From the NCBI RefSeq assembly GCF_035046485.1, contig NC_085138.1, positions 334,945,312 to 335,009,311 of the forward strand: a DNA stretch of 64,000 nt. The letters are read 5' to 3'. Below are positions 10,821 through 22,100 of the stretch, piece after piece (positions within the stretch are counted from its first letter, which is position 1; every line of letters starts with the position of its first letter). Under the pieces are notes generated by a model. It made no database searches. It worked only from the letters and a program-made list of their open reading frames with translations, and had not been told where the DNA came from. Made by a program: the position numbers and the translations under genes. This DNA comes from Aedes albopictus (Eukaryota > Arthropoda > Insecta > Diptera > Culicidae).

Positions 10821-11234
10821 ACTATTATGTACTAGATTCAGAAATCTAGTGCGAACTTTTTCCCCATTGTCGAAGTTTTAACAATTTCCCTTTCTGTTAG
10901 AAGCACTAATAGTTTATTGTTTATTCGAGTGCACCTCTCGAACTACTATGGTATAACGATTCTCCGACGTCAAGAGGTTATGAGATTTTTCTTCTTCTTG
11001 TTACTACAAATTCTTATTCCAAAAGGTCCAAAAATTATATCAAAACACCTCGAAACACATTTTTTTGCATAACTCTGCCAAACCATAACGAAATCAATCC
11101 AATTTTTATTGACGAGTAACTGACCTGATTATGTGTCAAACCCATACAGATTTGTTTGGGTTCTTAACTTGTGCTCAGAAAAATACCCACTGCGAACTTT
11201 TGCCCCGTGCGAACTTTTGCCCCGCATTACTCTA

Positions 11235-12117
11235 TATGCTGTATTTCCTTCTGACAGTGGAGCTCATTTTGAGCTCAGCAAAAAAACTAAGATATAAAAT
11301 TTAAATGAAAGTAAATAATGAGAAGAAAGCTAAAAAATTATTAACAATTCTAAACAATATATCCTTTAAGGTTTTTTGTTATCAAACAAGTTTGAAACTC
11401 GAGGAAATATAAACATAACGTCATAATACTAAATTTGGTCATTGAACAGCTTTCTCAGCCCTAATGGATTTGGAACCCACTCACAATCAGCAATAAGCTT
11501 TCAGCACTGATATGTTTATCACTAGAAAGGCATGTAGCTCGAGGCACAACGTTTTGCTATCTAACACATTAGTAGCCATCTGAACATTGATGGCAAGATA
11601 AGATACTAACTGAAAACGGTATACACTGGAGTGCACTGCTAGACAATTGGCTGGGATAGCCTGTTTTTGTTTATTTCGTAATTCTACGCAAAGCTTTGTC
11701 AAGTGTAGTCATAATAGGTCATTATACCCAAAAGCGTACTCCTATATTCAACTGAATCCTAATTAAATCTACGAGTACAACCTTGAAATCACAAACGAGG
11801 CCCACTCATCAAAAGGCTAACAAAAGCCTTCACGCTCAAATGATTACAACCGTGCGCAGCGGGCTCAAGTCTTCCACGATGTGAGCGAGCTTCCCCTCCT
11901 GGACCAACCGCAATGAATGATTAAACCGACGAGACCATTCACTTTTGGTTTATTCCCGCCTTCAATTCAGTGCAGGCTTGTGAAAACCCTGCAATCGTAA
12001 ATAGATTGAAGTTGACTGTATCTTTTATTATGTCTAACGAAACTGCGACAACAACAATCATATATAGTCGTTACGCGTCACTAACCAACCGATCTCTGTC
12101 CGATCTTCTCGTTCCAG
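11235..12117. other. Non-coding DNA upstream of the first visible gelsolin exon
   Basis: No exon for the missing N-terminus of gelsolin was identified. The last about 25 bases before 12118 form a pyrimidine-rich acceptor (ATCTTCTCGTTCCAG), so this stretch is probably the end of an intron. Confidence 0.5.
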
Positions 12118-13123
12118 AACTTCGAACCCGTTCCAGTGGCGAAAACCTCCTATGGGAAATTCCACACCGGTGATTCGTACATTGTCTTGAATGTAGGCGA
12201 ATAGGAACTTTTCTGTTTTATGGGCTATTCTTTTCAGTTTTTAGATTGATGTTATAAATATGTAATATATGTAGTTACAGTTTTTCACATTGATCTAAAA
12301 GCTTTGAAAAGGTCGACAAACGTTAGGAAACAGCTCTACCAAATCGACTTCTATTCCAGACCAAACAGTCCAAGAGTGGCATCCTCTCCTGGGACATCCA
12401 CTTCTGGCTCGGCCTGGAGACCAGCCAGGACGAAGCTGGATCGGCCGCCATCCTAAGTGTTCAGCTGGACGATCGGCACAATGGAGCACCGGTGCAGCAC
12501 CGCGAAGTGCAGGATCACGAGTCGAGTCTATTCCTCAGCTACTTCCCCGGTGGCGTTCGCTATGCTGCGGGTGGCGTAAAGAGCGGTTTCAACGAGGTCG
12601 AAACGAACGCCGCCGGCGAGAAGCGTCTCTTCCAGGTCAAGGGTTCGAAAAATGTGCGCGTACGGCAGGTAGCGCTGGGGCTCGCCTCGATGAACAAGGG
12701 TGATTGTTACATTTTGGACGGAGGGTACGACATCTACGTGTACGTCGGACCCAGTGCCAAGCGGGTGGAGAAGATCAAGGCCATTAGCGCCGCCTCGCAA
12801 ATTCGCGACCAAGATCATGCGGGTCGCGCTAATGTGCACATTCTGGGTAGGTTATTTACTGTTGGTGAGGAAGCTTGTGTAAACAGTAATTTATTTCATC
12901 GCTTTTAGATGAGTTTGCTAGCGCAGCTGATCAACAGGAGTTCTTCGATGTTCTTGGCGAGGGATCCAGCGATGAAGTTCCCGAGCAGTCGGAGTGTGAT
13001 GACACGTACGAGCAAACCGATAGCAAAACCGTTACCTTGTACAAGGTTTCCGATGCTGATGGCAGTCTGAGTATCACTCCCGTAGGGGAGCGGCCCCTCA
13101 AGCAGAGCATGCTTGATTCCGAC
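12118..13123 (+). CDS. Gel: Gelsolin exons encoding G1, G2 and start of G3
   Basis: Three exons with introns of 167 bp (12193-12359) and 62 bp (12847-12908). Splicing joins YIVLN to TKQSKSGILSWDIHFW, then VHIL to DEFASAADQQEFFDVLGEG through a split GAT codon. The third exon stops at a GAC|GTAAGA donor. The sequence is clearly more GC-rich than its surroundings, as expected of a conserved coding block. The G2 end includes KGDCYILDGGYDIYVYVG and RVEKIKAISAASQIRDQDH, both family hallmarks. Confidence 0.92.
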
Positions 13124-16100
13124 GTAAGATCGAATTATTTTACACTTCTGTTATCAACATGCCTCTAAGCTAAGGGTTTGTTATACTTATTGGCTGTAAC
13201 TGTGTTTCCCTATATATTTTTGGGTTCCATCCACTAGTTATGTAACGCTCTGGAGGGAGAAAGCCCGACGCATACATAAATGTTAATTGGCATTCCTTTG
13301 GCAATTTATTTAGAAATTCTTTCGGCAAGTCTTTTGGAAATTCTTTGGGGAATTTAACAGGAATTTTTTCATGCAATTTCTGAGAAATTTCTTCGACAAT
13401 TCTTAAGAAAATACTTTCGGCATTCCTTCAGGATTTTTTCAACAACAAAAACATTGGAAATTCTTTCACCAACTATTTGGAGCTGATTCAGGACTTATTT
13501 AAAACAAAATGTTCAAGACCATTTTCACATGTTCCATACTAGGATTCCTTCATCGATTCGTTCAGAACTGTTTCCATCTGTGCCCCTCAAAAGCACGGGA
13601 CCTAAAATCGACACTGATTTTTCATTTGGGCCTAACTGACATTTTCGAGTTCTCTTCATCGATCCTCTTTTTGTGTTATCACAGAATGTGTATTGAGTTT
13701 TCCAAAGATTTTTTGGTTAAAATGCCAAGAAGACGACTACATGTTGCTATAGAAACAAAAAGAATAATGATTTTGTTTGTTTTGATCAAGTTATTAGCGA
13801 AAGAGAGTGTCAACGAAGAGAAATCGATCAAATCAGTTAGGCCCTTATGAAAAATCATTAGGGGTACTCACTAAACAGATAAAATTGCTGCGTAAGCCAT
13901 GATTTTCTGCTTATTTGAAATGTTTCATGATTTTGCGAATGAAATTCTTGGTGATCGCGACGTTTAAACAGTTTAATCAGTTTACGCTGTTAAGTGAATC
14001 CCCCTATTGTGGAAATAATTCAATTATTTCATTCTCAGGATTCTTAGTAAATGATGAGCATTTCCAGCCCAAAAAATCATCTACGTTTGGTGTCTTATTA
14101 TACCAATATTCTAAAATCCTTACCCTTTGATTTTTTTTAATTATTTTTCTGTGAAAAGCTGATTTCCAGCCTCTAAGTTTGCCTATGATGATCAAATAAC
14201 TCTATCTATTTATTCTTGTTTCTATTTTTTATTTTTTTTAATTATTCATCGGTTTTCGAAAAAGCAAAAGGAAGCAGTTTTTGATACCAAAATAGTATCC
14301 AATGAAAAAATGTGCGTATTTTTTCCTACATTCAACCGTTTCTAAGTTTCAGCAAATTCAAAATGAAAAAAAAAAAACAATTAAAAAATGTTTAGACTTT
14401 GAAAAATGTGATTCGTGTTAATACCAGCGCTTAAGGTATAGTTTGATTTGATAAATACATAACTCCAAAATGGTTTATTAGATTGAAATGATATCTTCGA
14501 TGGCGTTTCAGAATATTTAAAGGACTTTCAGAAGAAGAAAAAAAAATACACCAAAAGTAATACTTCTCGGGGATCTAGGTATGTTGGATGTAACATGATT
14601 TCAATTTTCCAAAAGCCTAACCCTTTGATTTTTATATTTTTATTCAACAAAAAGCTGTTTTCCACCTAAAATGGGCAAATGCTTCTAACTATTTTTATAA
14701 AATTTCTTTTTTTTTTTAAACAAGCAAAAAACAATTTTGTGGGTAACTCTCGGTGAGACCAACCCACTATTTACACCTTGTCTTCAAAAATGTTTAAGGT
14801 GCCGATTTTCTGAAAGTCCTCGCTAAAAAAAGTTAGCAAAATGCATTTGGTTATTCAAATTGATGGACCCCTGTTAGTTAGAGCCACAACAATTTTCGCA
14901 GACAATTTGTTGGTCAAATTGTGGCTCATTTAAACCGTCATATCGGCACCAACATTTCAAAAGGGCGTAATTGCATTTACAACCAATGCCTTCTCACAAA
15001 GCTGTGGAGCGTATCCCATCCCTCTCGAGCAATCCACTAGCACAAATAGAAAGATAAAGTCCTCCTCTATCGATTAATGGATGTGAATTGCGTGAGATGA
15101 ATGAAATACGACCCACAGCTCTGTGAGAAGGCATTGGTTGCAAAAGCAGTTACGCCCTTTTGAAATGTTGGTGCCGATATGTAACTCGAAAGTTTCTCCA
15201 AAAACGACCTCAAAACGAATTGTTGTTGAAAAGAGGAAAGCTAGAGCTACTATTCACAATAATGAAAAGTTGGGTCGGCCATATTGATTTTGGCAGCCAT
15301 CTTGGATTTTTATACCAAAACATTTTTTTCACCATGATGGCAACCACCGATTTTCAAAATTTTTGCATCAATTGAAAGAAGAAAAAGACATTTCTAGTTT
15401 TTTGATATGTTATGTGTAAATGTCTCAGCTTTCAATTGATGTAAAATCGGTGGTGGCCATCATGGTGAAAAAAATGTTTTGGTATAAAAATCCAAGATGG
15501 CGGCCAAAATCGATATGGCTGACCCAATTTTCTATTATTATAAATAGAAGTTCTATCTTTACTCTTTTCAACAACAATTCGTTTTGAGGTGGTTTTTAGA
15601 GAAACTTTCGAGTTATAACGGTTTAAATGAGCCACAATTTGACCAAAACCGAGGGGTCTGCAAAAAATGTTGTGCCTCTAACTAACGGGGGGTCCATCAA
15701 TTTGAATAAAAAATGCATTTTGCTAACTTTTTAGCAAGGACTTTCAGAAAATCGGCACCATAAACATTTTTGAAGACAAGGTGTAAATAGTGGGTCGGTC
15801 TCAGCGGGAATTACCTACCCTTTGTAACAATTTTATATACTTACCAAAAATAGATTCTACATACAAATTCCAATGAAAAAAAAACATAATTTTCCTACAT
15901 CGAAACGTTCTCAAGAAACGAACAATTCAAAAAAATTAAGAAATGAAAAAAAAAAGAACTTTGAAAACGATTTGAAAATTCACATATGCGAAAAATAATT
16001 GATTAACATTTTACAACACCCCGTACATTTTTTTTTCTTTTTGATCCCTCATAACTTTAGTACGACTCGATATAGGAATTATGAAAAACAATTTATCAGA

Positions 16101-19100
16101 AATTGTACTCATAATCTATTTCTGATATCAAAAATATTTTTTTTTCGTTCTACTTTTTTTTAAATCGATAAAAAATTGGGATTCGAAAAAAAATAGTTGC
16201 ATTTTATCACCCTCGGCTTGGAAAATTTTGAGGCTGGAAGTCAGTTTTCAACGAAAAATTAAAAAAAAATGATGGGCACTGTTTTTGGAAAATTGAAATT
16301 ACAGTGTATGAAATAATTGTCCGTACAGCATTTTTTCCGTCAAAATCATTTTTCAAATGTGCAGAACTTTTATGTATGTCAATCAAAAACGCTGAAATTT
16401 TGACCAATCATATCAGCCAATTTGACCAATTAATATCAGCCCTTCCATGAAAAAAAAAGAATAAACTCGAAAATAAAAGTTCTCCGATATTACTCAAATT
16501 TGGTAGGAATGATCGTTACCGAAAATAATTAGAACCGTACTTTAATATGCAAAAATGGTCAAAATATCAGTATTTTTATGATTTTCACAATGATGGGCCC
16601 CAACGACCAAACTTTTTTTATATTTTTTTTTACTATGTTTACTATTTTTTTATAACTATTTTTACATAACATAACAAAAAAAGGAAATGTTGTTCAAGTG
16701 GTTTTTGAGCTGCTTTTTTTGTTGAAAATTTCATGTTTTGTGCTCATATGCGAAATGACTTTGCGTCTCCATCACTTAAAAATGCCGTTTATTTTTATTT
16801 TTATACATAAACAGCCATGGGCTACTGAGTGAGTTTCAGTTTCAGAAGTTCCTTCTCATTTTACTACGGAAGTTTCTTCTCAGATTCCTCCTAGAGTTTT
16901 TTGTAAGAATCATTCAGGAGCTCCTTCTGGAATTCCTCCAAAAGTGCCTTCAGAGATTTATCTAAGAGTTCGAGGGACCCCCAAGAGTTCCTGCTGAAAT
17001 TACTCCAGCAGTTTCTTCTGGTGTTCCTCCAGGAATTAAATCTGGGAATCGACAAGAAGTTTCTATTTGGATTCGTCAAGAAGTTCCTAAGGATTTCCTT
17101 GTTTTAAGAATCCTTCCAGCAGTTCTTTCTGGTAATGCTGCAAAACTATTTTCTGTGATTTTTCAAAGAGCTCCATCTGAGATTCCTAAAGGAGTTTTTC
17201 AGAGTCTTTCTTGGATTCCTCCAGAAGCTCCTTCGAAGATTTCCTCAGGAGTTCCTTTACGAAACCCTTTGAAGTTCCTTCTGGGATTCCTCCAATATTA
17301 TCCAAGATTGATCAGAGGTTGCTTCTGGGATTTATCCAAGAGTACCTTCAAACATTCATCCTTCAATCGTGATTTTGAATAAAAAAAAACAAAAAATAAA
17401 ACAAACGGCATTTTTAAAGTGATGGAGACGCATGGTCATTTCATACCTGCCATACGTATATTAGCTCAAAATTTTTGAATAAAAAAATGCAGCTCAAAAA
17501 TCACTTGAAGGGCATTTCCAATTTTTTGATAAGTTATGTAAAAATAGATGAACTTTCGCTAAAAAAATTAAAAATAGTCGTTGTGGTCCAACATTGTAAA
17601 AATCATAAAAAACTGAAATTTTGACCATTTTTTGCATATTAAAGTTGACTAATTTTGTTTCACGATGTATTTTTCTTAAATCTAGGACTAACAGTCTTTT
17701 CATTCGTGAAAAAAGATTGAACATCTGAATTGATTGGTTCAAAAGTTATGACGGTTTGAAAATATTTTTATTTTCGAACCGTCACAATCATATGAGAAAT
17801 GTCGTTTTTTGTAAGAATTTGAGCAATATCGGTGCACTTTTATTTTTGAGTCTATTTCTTTTTCATGGATTGGCTGATATACTAATGCTCCGTTGGTTAA
17901 ATTTTAAGCGAGATCGAAGAAGTTTTCCAAATGTTATGGAACTTATGGTAAAACTTGTCCGTTTATTGAACAAAATGTCAATACTCTGATTGATAGATTG
18001 ATTTATCTTTATTATAGAGACTTTCAGCCCTTGGCTGGTTCATCTCTATTAATACTCTATATGTCAAAGAATAGAAGATGAAATATTTTCAAACTTTGAT
18101 TGGGGAGCACTAACACAAGTAAATTTAATACGCAATCTTGTAAGGGAAGGGTTAATTTATTCACTACAAAAAAATATGTGATCCCCGGACTAAGTTGCGA
18201 ACAGGCAGGGCCAGATTTAGGAGGGGCAAGTGGGACCCTGGCCCCGGACTCCCACATCTAAGGGGCTTCATGAAAATGTGAAATAAAGTAAACTTCACCG
18301 AAAGAATATTAGGCAAAAAACAATAGGGCAAGACAAAATTTTCTTGGATTTTTATTGTAATAACTTCCAATTCTGATCTAATGACGAAATGTGTGTTATG
18401 TTCTGGGTTTATTTATAAATACTGCAGCTATCTGTTCAGCTTGTTATTTTTCCTTCAAAACTAGTTATGTACTGTTTTTTTTTTTAATTTTAATTAGTGA
18501 ATCATGTGAAATTACATAATATACTTTACCGGAAATCCAGGAAGAAATCTTCTGCTGAAATCCAGAAGTTCTCTAAAACCCTCTCACATGGAGAGCCAAA
18601 TCGTTTCGGCTGAATACACGAATATTCCTGCCAAAACTTATTGAAAATATTTTGTAGAATTCTCCACGGAGTTCTTGGAAAAAATGCAACAATGTTCTTG
18701 TTTGTTTCTGTCGTAATTTTTTGAATATATTTTTGAGAATTTGAGGGTTTGGCTTTGCATATATCAAAATAACGACCTATTTCAATCGAACCCTAAAACT
18801 GTTAAAACATTTTTTAGAAGAATTCAAGAAAGAGTTAAGATGGATTGTTTTGAAAAGTTTCGTACCAAATATCTGTTGAAAATATGCTTGTGTTATTAAG
18901 ATTTTATAATTAATTTATTGAAGTAATTGCAGAATTTTTTTTTTAAGAAATCCTTTTATATCTTTAAAGAAATCAAATAGCATTGCAATCATGCCCTGCA
19001 ATAATACGACTAAAATTTGTCCTGAATTTCAGCCAAAGATATTCTAGAAATTCTGATATTGTGTCTGAAATTCCATGAAGAATTCAGCATAGATTTCCGC

Positions 19101-22100
19101 GAAAATTTATTCAACATTTTCTATTAGAAATTCCGCTAAACACTCTAACATGTTTAATTCTCCATGCAGTTTCGCCTGTTTTTTTAATTAATTTAGAAAA
19201 TTACCCGAAGTTTCCTTAGTTGCGTAAGAATTGTTTATGCTTAAGATTCAAGCATCCGTCCTCACTTTTCGAAAATAGAAAAGCATTTTTCTCGTTGTAA
19301 ATCCGACAAATATACATTCTTCGGCGAAATAGATCCATAAATTTACTGAAGACAGTTTTTATGTAGCTTTTAAATGGACCAACCCGGAGGTATTTTTCTA
19401 CAGATGCATTTAAAAGATCAGTGGTTTCCGAAATTCTAAAAAAACATAAATTTGAGGATGAAATGGAAGTGTTTTTTTTTCGATTCACGCCACACGGAAC
19501 CCTGATTACAATGTTAGTTGTGTCACGGGTCACGCAAATTTCTCAAGTACCGAAAGTGTAGTAAGAACAAAATGAAATTATTAATCGGAACTTTCAACAG
19601 ATCTCAGATGGTTCCAGGGGTTCTCAGGGGGTTCCAAGAGGCCTCATGGGCGTTTCAGGGCGTCTTAGCATCATTTAGGGAGTGCTCAGAGGGTTCCAGG
19701 GGGTCTCAGGGGTATTTCAGGCGGTCTAAGGAGCATTTCAAAGGTTTAACAGGGGCTCCAGTGGATTCAGGAGCATTTAGGAAATTTCTCGGGAGTTTCT
19801 GGGGTTCTCAGAGGATTACAGGGGCTTATAAACCGGGTCCAGGGATAGTTCCAGAAGGTCTCAGAGTTCCCAGGAGTGCTCAGGGGAGCTTCAGTGATTC
19901 TCAGGAGGTGCCAGGGGGTACCATAGGAAATACAGAAAGTTTCAGGGGATCTAGCGGCGTTTCAGGGGCATTTCAGGAATAATCAGGCAGTTTCAGGTGG
20001 TCTCAGAGAGTTTCAGAAATTCTCAGAGGATTTCAGGTTTCATGGGTCCTCATTAGTGTTTCAGGAGGTCTTATAAGGCCTCTGGGACGCTTCAGAAGTT
20101 CTCAGGAAGAGTAACAGGGGGTCCCAGTGCCATTTGAGGTGACCTAAGGGGGTTTCAAAAGAGGTTTCAAGGAATCTCAGGAGTTTCCAGGAGGCTCAGG
20201 AACGTTTGAAGAGTTTATCGGAAGTTATCAGGTAGCAGCAGGAGGGTTCTGAAGTGGCTCCTGGAAGAGTTCCATGTAGTCCCAGGGAAATCCCTGGAGA
20301 GGAGTGTTTTAGGGGTTCTCAGAAAGTTCCAGGGGATCCCCGGGACTTTTCAAGGAGTTTCAAGAGGGATTCCAGGGAGTCTCAGAGGGTTTCAAGATGG
20401 GTTGCAAAGGCTCTTAGGAGTCTTAGGGATATCAGGAGGATTAAGGAGATCTTAGGTGGTTGCAGGGGTTCTCAGGGGGTCTAAATAGATTGAGAAGGAC
20501 TCTGTTTACCCCTTTATCACAAGAAGTGATTCTTAAGAACTCTTAGGACTTTCGTCTTAGGGATATCAGGAGGATTAAGGAGATCTTAGGTGGTTGCAGG
20601 GGTTCTCAGGGGGTCTAAATAGATTGAGAAGGACTCTGTTTACCCCTTTATCACAAGAAGTGATTCTTAAGAACTCTTAGGACTTTCAGCTTTTGAGAAA
20701 CTACCGTGGCCAGTAACAGCTTGAGAACCACTGAGTTTTGCAACGCCACTATATTGTAATGATATCTTCTTGAGACGCAGAATCTGAAAACCATTTTCAT
20801 TTTCTCATTGCACTTTAGATTCTTGAGAAATTAGCACTACCCGTGACCCCAGATTAGAAACCGCTCAGCTTTACAACACCGCTTTTGCAATTAGTGCTTC
20901 TACAGACCCAGAATCCAAAAACAACTCACATCTTTTCCTAGGACTTTTGGTTCTTGCAAAATCATCATCAATTTCAACGACTTCAATTTAATCTGAAACT
21001 CTCGTCAAAAATCTTTTACAGAGTTCACAGGAAATTCTTTGATTGAAATCATAATTTCTATTCAGAACTCGTCAAAATCCTCTAAAATATCGAGTTCCTG
21101 AAGTAATTGGAGAAATCTCTAGCGGAACTCTTGGACGAGTACATGAATCTCTTAACTAATTCCTTGGAAGATTACTGAAGCATTCCTTATAGCAAACTCT
21201 AGGAATTTTAAAAAGAAATGCGATTGGAACTATTCTTGGAAGCATGTCTCATAGAACTCAGGGAAAACGCCAGTAAGAATCATTTCCTAGAAGAGTCTTG
21301 GAATCCTAAATTCCCGGAATCTATGAAGAATTCTGTAGGTGAATTCCTGGGGTTATTTTCGGAGAGATTTCCTAGAAGAATTCCTTATTCCTTTAATAAT
21401 TCCTGATTGAATCTCTGCAACTAATTCTAGAAGAATCTTCAGAAGAATTCCTGGAGAAATATTTGGAAGAACTTTTCAAGAACTCTGTGGTGGAATCTGG
21501 AATCTCTGAAGGAATTTTTAAGAATGACAGAATTCCTAAACAAGATTATTGAAAGATTTTTGGGAAAAAAGTTAAAGGAATGCTTAGATTAATAACTGTG
21601 GGATCTATTGAAAAATTCTTAGATGAATCTGTGAAGAAATTCGTGGAGATACCTCTGGTGGAGGTACTGAACGAATATCTGGAAGATTTTTGCAAGAATC
21701 TCAGGAAGAATTTCTGAAAGAATCCTTTAGATAATTTGTGGAAGAAACTCTGGACGAATATCTGAATGTATTCTTGGGGATGCCGTCCTAGAATCGCAGT
21801 ACGCCATCCTTTATTTTGGCAAAAATTGGAAATGTTAAAAGTTCAGCATTTCTCAATGATTCTTTTAGCTAGAAATGCAATCAGGTCTTACTTTGGAGTC
21901 ATTCATAGAATGATTTCTTCAGTAGGGGAGACTGAGGAGACTTGATCCCTGGGGAGACTTGTTCCCTCCATATTTACTCGGAATCAAAAACATTTTTCTT
22001 CTAGCATATTTTTTCCAAAACTATTCCTGGACAAACGACTATGTTTTGGCTACAAGTGATTTCGATTGTGCATTGCATTATTTTTTAACGGCTGAAGGTT

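Larger units (their letters stand above)
8171..11234. mobile_element. 3.06-kb TIR element with iterated end motif
   Basis: Perfect 28-bp terminal inverted repeats start TAGAGTAATGCGGGGCAAAA, at 8171-8198 and 11207-11234. The core GGGGCAAAAGTTCG, or its complement, recurs inside near 8592, 8770, 8803, 9110, 9129, 9465, 9504, 9524, 9544, 10848 and 11193, partly in mirror pairs. The bases TAT flank both sides (8168-8170, 11235-11237), so a 3-bp or TA-type target duplication is possible. No transposase frame is visible, so it is non-autonomous. It contains a hAT-like MITE, a related nested TIR unit and two foldback blocks. The superfamily is unresolved. Confidence 0.75.

Noticed and set aside
18205..18250. 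GGCAGGGCCAGATTTAGGAG, like a hAT terminal repeat
   Set aside because: No matching opposite end or target duplication seen nearby.
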